Source: Flavobacterium hibernum (lineage in GTDB: Bacteria; Bacteroidota; Bacteroidia; Flavobacteriales; Flavobacteriaceae). From it: a stretch of DNA of 64,000 nt. A program made the position numbers and the translations under genes. This document shows, piece by piece, positions 58,575 to 64,000 of the stretch. The stretch covers positions 1-64,000 of the forward strand of contig NZ_JPRK01000020.1 of NCBI RefSeq assembly GCF_000832125.1, in the 5' to 3' direction. Position 1 is the first letter of the stretch; each line of letters begins with the position of its first letter. Below the pieces are notes generated by a model, which made no database searches, had not been told where the DNA came from, and saw only the letters and a list, made by a program, of their open reading frames with translations.

Positions 58575-59915
58575 CTACTTAACAATTGCCTTATAAATGT
58601 CGTTTCCGTTAGCAAACAAAAGCAGTCCGATAAGTAAAACGAAACCAACCATTTGTGCATTTTCTAAGAATTTGTCACTCGGTTTTTTGCCACTAATTAT
58701 TTCATATAATAAAAACATAACATGACCACCATCAAGTGCCGGAATTGGCAATAAATTCATAACTCCAAGCATAATTGATAAAAAAGCCGTGATTGTCCAG
58801 AAAGCTTCCCAGCTCCAAGTGCTTGGAAAAACGTTAAAAATCGCAGCAAAACCACCTACTGATTTGTATGCTTTTGTTTCTGGGTTAAAAATCATTTTAA
58901 GTTGTTTACCGTAACTTACTAATTGATCTTTACCTCTTGTTAGTCCAACCGGAACTGATTCAAGCAAATTATAGTTTTTTGTACTAATTTTATAATACCC
59001 TAGTTTCTCTAAAGATTCCATATTTAAACCGCCTACAGCAACGCCTAATTTTCCTTCTGATGAAACTTTAACCGTAACAGGAACTTGTTTAAGATCACGT
59101 AAAACAACAGCAGGAAGAGTTTTTCCTTTATTAACTTCTAAAATCGTTTTAACCTGATCGTAATATCTCGCATCCTTACCGTTAATACTAACAAATAAAT
59201 CTTTTGGTTTTAAAGCCGTATTCTCTGAGCCTTCAGTAATATTTGCTACAGCAAATGGCATTCTCATACCAACAAGATTTCCTTTTTTATATTTTGACAA
59301 TTGATCAGCAAGATCAGTAGGTATTTTTATGGTTTGCTGTTGTCCGTTTCTTTCAACTACAATTTCTTTTGCCAAGATAATTTTAATGTTCAAATCATTG
59401 TCAAAATTGGCTATGCTTTGCCCATCAATAGAAATAATTTTATCTCCGGTTTTAAAACCAGCTTTAATCATTGCAGGATTTTCGATTAAAACACCATCTT
59501 TCAAATCAGCATTTGCTACATAAGTCTCGCCATAAACAAACGCCATTCCTATATATATAATAAACGCCAGAATAAAGTTTACAGTAACACCACCCAACAT
59601 AATAATTAAACGTTGCCAAGCTGGTTTCGAACGAAATTCCCAAGGTTGCGGTGGCAAGGCCATTTGTTCCTTGTCCATACTTTCGTCGATCATTCCAGAG
59701 ATTTTTACATAACCTCCAAGTGGCAACCATCCAATACCGTATTCAGTTTCGCCAATTTTCTTTTTTAGAAGAGAATATTTAACATCAAAAAATAAGTAAA
59801 ATTTTTCGACTCTTGTTTTAAATAATTTTGCAGGAATAAAATGTCCTAATTCGTGAAGAATAATAAGTAATGATAAACTCAATAGAAATTGAGAGAGTTT
59901 GATAACTATATCCAT
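58575..59915 (-). CDS. rseP: RseP-type site-2 intramembrane metalloprotease
   Basis: A 446-aa membrane protease that cuts anti-sigma or other membrane proteins after a first cleavage. The zinc site HELGH is at 21-25 in the first membrane helix; the third ligand is in NLLPIPALDGGHVMF near residue 395. Two PDZ-like regions lie between (GFKTGDKIISIDGQSI and LKPKDLFVSINGKD). It may process the membrane anti-sigma at 31017 or others. It stands downstream of the tRNA genes, and a TACTTTTG -7 box is 30 nt upstream of its start. Confidence 0.94.
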   Translation of the reverse strand: MDIVIKLSQFLLSLSLLIILHELGHFIPAKLFKTRVEKFYLFFDVKYSLLKKKIGETEYGIGWLPLGGYVKISGMIDESMDKEQMALPPQPWEFRSKPAWQRLIIMLGGVTVNFILAFIIYIGMAFVYGETYVANADLKDGVLIENPAMIKAGFKTGDKIISIDGQSIANFDNDLNIKIILAKEIVVERNGQQQTIKIPTDLADQLSKYKKGNLVGMRMPFAVANITEGSENTALKPKDLFVSINGKDARYYDQVKTILEVNKGKTLPAVVLRDLKQVPVTVKVSSEGKLGVAVGGLNMESLEKLGYYKISTKNYNLLESVPVGLTRGKDQLVSYGKQLKMIFNPETKAYKSVGGFAAIFNVFPSTWSWEAFWTITAFLSIMLGVMNLLPIPALDGGHVMFLLYEIISGKKPSDKFLENAQMVGFVLLIGLLLFANGNDIYKAIVK

Positions 59916-60269
59916 TTTGTATTTTTAGTTCGTAATTTAACGCACAAAAGTAACGTTTTCTATTTTAATTTAAGACCGCAATATACTACTTAAGGTTTTA
60001 AAATCTTGTTAATAATTCTTCTTACTTTATTAAATTAAAAAAGCCTTAATTATTAGTATCTCATTTGCTTATATTGTTACAAATGTCTTGTTCTGATATT
60101 TTAAAAACTTGTTAAGTCTGTTTATTTGTTAATCCTTTTTTAAGCAGAATAAAAGCACTTTATAATCTCTTAAATTAATTAAAAACGACTATTTTAGATT
60201 TTTCAATATTCACTTGTAAGAAAAGCTCGAGTTAACTTTCAACTATAACTTTATAAATTAAAAACAATA
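59916..60269. promoter_or_regulatory. intergenic region with rseP promoter
   Basis: 354 nt between divergent rseP and the ABC permease gene. TACTTTTG on the minus strand (59952-59945) is the rseP -7 box. Nothing else stands out; the rest is plain AT-rich sequence. Confidence 0.45.
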
Positions 60270-61172
60270 TTGATCAAAATTCTACATTATTTATTTCTTA
60301 TTCGTTTTAGAAAATTAGTTTCTAAAGACGACAGTATTGCTATGTTCTTAATCGTATTTTTTTATCTGGGAGCTGCAGTTGTAGTTTATATAAATTACGA
60401 AGTTTTCCGCAATTATATGATTCTTTTTTTTGTTGATGTAATCGCTTACCATTTACAAAGAAGAGACATTGAAATATTGAAACTGAAAAAAAATTATAAA
60501 ACCATTCTGTTTACAGAATATATTATTTATTCGCTTCCCTTTTATTTAGTGTTGGCAGTAAAGAAGGAATTCATTTTTATTGCTGGAATTCTTTTGTTTA
60601 AAATAATATTAATAAATGCGCCGCGATTAAATCTAAAAGTTATTCGATATCCTTTTAATTTATTCAATGCGCATTGGCATATTTCCTTTAGAAAATATAA
60701 ACTTATTTATGTTTTTCCGCTTTTGGTTGCTTTGATTTTTGTGGCTGTAAGTTATAAAAATGAGAATCTTATATTTTTAGTCTATCTGGTTTTGTCTTTT
60801 ATTGCGTGCGTTCCATCTTTCGAAAGGGAAAAAACAGAAGAAATAAAGCTTAATACTTTTAGTGCTAAAAAGTACTTGATTTTTCAATTAAAAAATGCAT
60901 TTTTCAATACATTTTATCTGGTGATTCCGGTAGTAGTAACACTTTGTTTGTTTCAGGAATGGCAAAAAATAGTATTCATACTTCTTGTTTTTATTCCGCC
61001 ACTTATTAATGTATTGTTTAAATATATTTATTTTGAAAATCATTTTTTGCAACAAATTATTTTTAGTCTGTTTATCGCCTCAAATATTTTTCTCTTTGGC
61101 GTTCCATTATTAGCATTGCCTTTTACTTATATAAAAGCGATTAAAACATTAAACACCATCAAAATATGCTGA
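60270..61172 (+). CDS. membrane permease of an ABC exporter
   Basis: A 300-aa protein with a TTG start (no ATG upstream) and about seven hydrophobic helices (FLIVFFYLGAAVVVYI, YIIYSLPFYLVLAV, LIYVFPLLVALIFVAV, YLVIPVVVTLCLF). No motif beyond that. Its last codons overlap the start of the ATPase gene by 7 nt, so the two form an exporter (ABC-2-like). A later start at the Met24-25 region would remove the first segment; TTG is kept since the early residues are amphipathic and basic. The substrate is unknown. Confidence 0.65.
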   Translation: MIKILHYLFLIRFRKLVSKDDSIAMFLIVFFYLGAAVVVYINYEVFRNYMILFFVDVIAYHLQRRDIEILKLKKNYKTILFTEYIIYSLPFYLVLAVKKEFIFIAGILLFKIILINAPRLNLKVIRYPFNLFNAHWHISFRKYKLIYVFPLLVALIFVAVSYKNENLIFLVYLVLSFIACVPSFEREKTEEIKLNTFSAKKYLIFQLKNAFFNTFYLVIPVVVTLCLFQEWQKIVFILLVFIPPLINVLFKYIYFENHFLQQIIFSLFIASNIFLFGVPLLALPFTYIKAIKTLNTIKIC

Positions 61173-61807
61173 CAATTTGTATTGATGAAAAAAAATACGG
61201 TAATAAAATTATCTTAGAAGATATAAAAATCAATATTGATAAACCTGGAATTTACGGTGTTATAGGTAAAAATGGCCACGGAAAAACCACATTTTTTAAA
61301 TGTTTGCTTGGATTAGAGAAATTTCAGGGAAGTAGTGAAATAAATGGAGATAAAGTTATGTTGCAAAATTCAGGTTGGGTTCCAACAGAACCTGCAATTT
61401 ACAATGAACTTACGGCAAAAGAATTTTATAATTTCTATGCTCATTTATTAGATCTGAAAAAGCCAGCATTCAATACCATATTTGAAGTTCCAGAAAATCA
61501 ATTAATAAGTGAATTTTCGACAGGTATGAAAAAGAAAACATATCTAAACGCAGTTTTTCAAAAAGAATTCTTGATTTATGTTTTAGATGAACCTTTTAAC
61601 GGGCTTGATTTAGAATCAAATTATCTGTTGATGAATTATATCAGAGAGCTTTCAAAAACAGCTATTGTTTTTATTTCATCTCATATTTTAGAAATTCTAT
61701 ATAAGGATTGTGATAGAATTTTTCTGCTAAAAAATAAGAGAATTCATGAGTTTGAGAAAAATAAGTTTGTAGAAATTGAAGAAGAATTATTTTCGAAAAA
61801 TGCCTAA
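61166..61807 (+). CDS. ABC transporter ATP-binding protein
   Basis: A 213-aa ABC ATPase. Walker A GKNGHGKT is at about residues 33-40. The signature is unusual (SEFSTGMKKKTYL, with FSTGM in place of LSGGQ). Walker B is IYVLDEPFNGLD, and the H-loop His is in IVFISSHILEI. It powers the overlapping permease. Short and without a C-terminal extension. The substrate could be a lipid, a peptide or an antibiotic; nothing decides. Confidence 0.88.
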   Translation: MLTICIDEKKYGNKIILEDIKINIDKPGIYGVIGKNGHGKTTFFKCLLGLEKFQGSSEINGDKVMLQNSGWVPTEPAIYNELTAKEFYNFYAHLLDLKKPAFNTIFEVPENQLISEFSTGMKKKTYLNAVFQKEFLIYVLDEPFNGLDLESNYLLMNYIRELSKTAIVFISSHILEILYKDCDRIFLLKNKRIHEFEKNKFVEIEEELFSKNA

Positions 61808-61938
61808 ATAGAATTTGCTTTAAATGTTTGTTAATTAATAAACATTTCAATTTCTCATTTTAGCAAGATGCCGTAACTTTACTTTTTAAAATTCTGTCAT
61901 TTTCAATTGGCAGTTTAAAACCATTAAAAGTTAGAATT

Positions 61939-63009
61939 ATGGGTTCACAATTATTTTCTCCACTTACAATAAAAAAAATCACTTTAAAAAATAGAATCGT
62001 TATTTCGCCAATGTGTCAATATTCTGCAATTGACGGATTTGCAAACGATTGGCATCTAGTTCATCTTGGAAGTCGTGCCAGCGGAGGCGTTGGATTAATT
62101 ATTCAGGAAGCAACAGCCGTTTCGCCCGAAGCAAGAATTTCGCCAGCCGATTTAGGAATCTGGAAAGACGAACATATCGAAAAGCTAAAAACAATCAATC
62201 AGTTTATAGTTTCTCAAAATTCGATTCCCGGAATTCAGTTGGCGCATGCAGGTCGAAAAGCAAGTGTTTCATCTCCTTGGGAAGGCAATAAAAAGCTAGA
62301 TTTCGCTCAAGGCGGATGGCAAACAGTTTCGGCAAGTGCGATTCCATATCATGATAACGAACCATTTCTTCCGGAAGCTTTGGATAAAAACGGAATCCAG
62401 AAAGTAATTTCAGATTTTAAAGCAGCTACAAAAAGGGCTGTTGAAGCCGGTTATCAGGTTATGGAAATTCATGGTGCGCACGGTTATTTATTGCACCAGT
62501 TTTTATCGCCATTAACCAATGTTAGAACAGATGAATATGGCGGAAGTTTCGAAAACAGAATCCGTTTTACATTAGAAATTCTAGAAGCAGTTCAGTCAGA
62601 ATGGCCAGAAGATTTACCTTTAATAGTTAGAATTTCAGCAACAGATTGGGCAGAAGGCGGATGGAATCCTGAAGAATCAGTAAAGCTTTCGGCGATCTTA
62701 AAAGAAAAGGGAGTAGATTTAATAGATGTTTCATCTGGCGGATTGGTTTCTCATCAAAAAATAGAACTAAAACCGGGCTATCAAGTTTCTTTTGCAGAGA
62801 AAATTAAAAAAGAAGCCAATATTTCAACAGGCGCCGTTGGTTTAATTACCAGCGCAAAACAAGCCGAAGAAATTTTAACTAAAGGTCAAGCCGATTTAAT
62901 TCTGTTCGCGCGCGAATCTCTAAGAAACCCGAACTTACCTTTAGATTTCGCCCGAGAATTAAACGAAGATATTCAATGGCCAAAACAATACGAAAGAGCA
63001 AAACTTTAA
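61939..63009 (+). CDS. NADH:flavin oxidoreductase, Old Yellow Enzyme family (YqjM-like)
   Basis: A 356-aa TIM-barrel flavoenzyme that reduces activated C=C bonds with NAD(P)H. It is of the YqjM type: ISPMCQYSA with the thiol-sensing Cys26 near FMN, NDWHLVHLGSRASGGVGLII, and LAHAGRKAS. The substrate-binding His pair region is MEIHGAHGYLLHQFLSP, followed by LTNVRTDEYGGSFENR. The barrel end has DLILFARESLRNPN. It may act in detoxification of enones or nitro compounds. It precedes a Gfo/Idh/MocA gene by 86 nt, with a repeat in between. Confidence 0.93.
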   Translation: MGSQLFSPLTIKKITLKNRIVISPMCQYSAIDGFANDWHLVHLGSRASGGVGLIIQEATAVSPEARISPADLGIWKDEHIEKLKTINQFIVSQNSIPGIQLAHAGRKASVSSPWEGNKKLDFAQGGWQTVSASAIPYHDNEPFLPEALDKNGIQKVISDFKAATKRAVEAGYQVMEIHGAHGYLLHQFLSPLTNVRTDEYGGSFENRIRFTLEILEAVQSEWPEDLPLIVRISATDWAEGGWNPEESVKLSAILKEKGVDLIDVSSGGLVSHQKIELKPGYQVSFAEKIKKEANISTGAVGLITSAKQAEEILTKGQADLILFARESLRNPNLPLDFARELNEDIQWPKQYERAKL

Positions 63010-63017
63010 TATTTTTC

Positions 63018-63076
63018 CGCCACGAATTCACGAATTAATTCTAAAAGAAAGCTTTATAATTCGTGAATTCGTGGCG
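63018..63076. repeat. perfect 20-bp inverted repeat
   Basis: CGCCACGAATTCACGAATTA (63018-63037) and its exact complement at 63057-63076, with a 19-nt loop. It fills most of the gap. It shares the words CACGAATT and GTGGC with the inverted repeat at 21433-21476. There is no T-run, so probably a dispersed repeat and not a terminator. Confidence 0.75.
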
Positions 63077-63095
63077 AAAAAAAATCCATACCAAC

Positions 63096-64000
63096 ATGCA
63101 AAAAATAAAAACAGCATTATTATCATACGGAATGTCGGGAAAAGTTTTTCACGCACCATTTTTAGACATTCATCCAGGATTTGAATTATTAGGTTCTTGG
63201 GAGAGAAGCAAAAAACTAATTCAGGAAGATTATCCAACCGTAAAAAGTTATCCAACAATAGACGAATTATTATCAGACAATGTCGATTTAGTAATTGTAA
63301 ACACACCAGTTGGAACACATTACGAATATGCCAAAAAAGTTCTATTAGCCGGAAAACATGCCGTTGTCGAAAAAGCATTTACGACAACAGTTGCCGAAGC
63401 CGAAGAATTGGCAGCAATTGCCAAAGAAAAAGGATTAAAATTGGCCGTTTTTCAAAATAGAAGATGGGACAGCGATTTTAAAACCGTTCAAAAAGTAATT
63501 AAAGAAGGAACTTTAGGAGACTTAGTCGAAGCCGAATTTCATTTTGACAGATACAATCCATTATTGAGTCCAAAAGCACACAAAGAAACTGCAAATGATG
63601 GAGCTGGAATCCTTAAAGATTTAGGACCACATTTAATAGATCAGGCCGTTTGCTTGTTTGGTTCGCCAAAATCTGTTTTTGGAGATATTCGTTATACCAG
63701 AGAAAACTCTTTAGTCGATGACTGGATAGATTTATTGTTGATTTACGAAGATTTTAGAGTACGACTAAAAGCAAGTTTTTTTGTTAGAGAAGCAAATCCC
63801 GCGTATACAATTCATGGAAAAAAAGGTTCTTTCTTAAAACCTCGCGGAGATGTTCAGGAAGATGAATTAAAATTGGGTAAAAAACCAAATCTGGAATCTT
63901 GGGGAACAGAATCAGAAGATTTAAAAGGACTTTTGCATACAGAAATAGACGGAAAAATTATTAGAGAAAAAATTCCAACACTTCAAGGAAACTACTTCTC
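63096..64000 (+). CDS. Gfo/Idh/MocA-family oxidoreductase (partial)
   Basis: 301 complete codons from the ATG at 63096 (MQKIKTALLSYGMSGKVFHA); the 3' end lies beyond the window. NAD(P)-binding N-terminal Rossmann domain: LLSYGMSGKVFHAPFL, then a strand DLVIVNTPVGTHYEYAKKVL. The catalytic-Lys motif usually reads EKP; here it is VVEKAF. The C-terminal domain has NDGAGILKDLGPHLIDQAVCLFG, with the DLGPHLID segment that is typical of E. coli YdgJ-like members. It would oxidise or reduce a sugar or inositol derivative. It is downstream of the OYE gene on the same strand. Confidence 0.9.
   Translation, partial: MQKIKTALLSYGMSGKVFHAPFLDIHPGFELLGSWERSKKLIQEDYPTVKSYPTIDELLSDNVDLVIVNTPVGTHYEYAKKVLLAGKHAVVEKAFTTTVAEAEELAAIAKEKGLKLAVFQNRRWDSDFKTVQKVIKEGTLGDLVEAEFHFDRYNPLLSPKAHKETANDGAGILKDLGPHLIDQAVCLFGSPKSVFGDIRYTRENSLVDDWIDLLLIYEDFRVRLKASFFVREANPAYTIHGKKGSFLKPRGDVQEDELKLGKKPNLESWGTESEDLKGLLHTEIDGKIIREKIPTLQGNYF

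Overview
The window looks like chromosomal DNA of a Flavobacterium-type Bacteroidetes. The DNA is AT-rich. Many genes lack a clear Shine-Dalgarno site and follow TAnnTTTG-type -7 boxes. Lipoprotein signals have the form ...SCKK. The gene order acpP-fabF-rnc-IPExxxVDY-pyk is the flavobacterial one. The protein at 2207-3727 matches, from memory, the tyrosine ammonia-lyase of F. johnsoniae (FjTAL). I see no transposase, integrase, prophage or CRISPR array.

Layout. (1) 84-5082: apparent edge of a flexirubin/dialkylresorcinol-type pigment cluster: FabG-like reductase, WG-repeat protein, tyrosine ammonia-lyase, and a divergent flavin-dependent halogenase-like enzyme with a WxWxIP motif. (2) 5172-11565: sodium/sugar symporter and a Leloir operon galM-galK-galT, with a divergent GntR regulator carrying a LacI-like sensor domain. 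(3) 12063-20356: L-arabinose regulon with a Nudix-type AraR, a GH51 arabinofuranosidase, araB-araD-araA and a lipoprotein mutarotase. A repeated 19-21 bp operator ties araR, abfA, araB, the symporter and one orphan promoter together. (4) 20528-39085: mostly housekeeping: alpha/beta hydrolase, OsmC, tRNA-Leu, prs, rplY, pth, sodA, purF, a PfkB kinase, an ECF sigma/anti-sigma pair, rnhA, purN, acpP, fabF, rnc, pyk. Between sodA and purF lie two tandem copies of a probable small RNA gene with an identical 42-nt core. (5) 39626-54501: a 15-kb co-directional accessory block for the cell envelope: arylsulfatase, HAD lipoprotein, two DUF1254/DUF1214 lipoproteins, beta-barrel proteins, DUF2490, DUF2252, DUF2092, DUF6515, DUF4136, a membrane-bound AraC-type regulator and a BamA-like barrel. 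It is preceded by twin 22-24 bp palindromes 51 bp apart. (6) 54728-64000: C1 peptidase, XRE regulator with a divergent small gene, an orphan OmpA-type TPR protein, two tRNA-Asn genes, rseP, an ABC exporter pair, an Old Yellow Enzyme and a Gfo/Idh/MocA oxidoreductase cut by the window end.

How it works together. Regions 2 and 3 form a pentose/hexose salvage unit. A secreted arabinofuranosidase releases L-arabinose. The symporter, which carries an AraR-like site, probably imports it. AraA, AraB and AraD convert it to D-xylulose-5-phosphate. Galactose enters through GalM, GalK and GalT. Region 5 is the least understood part. Almost all its products carry export signals and most belong to domains of unknown function, so an envelope or extracellular process around a sulfated or phosphorylated substrate is the best guess. 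Several intergenic gaps hold inverted repeats or low-complexity CTTTGCG, AAAGGTTC or GTTTCAAG words that look like dispersed flavobacterial repeats. All function calls rest on reading motifs by eye; no database search was run.
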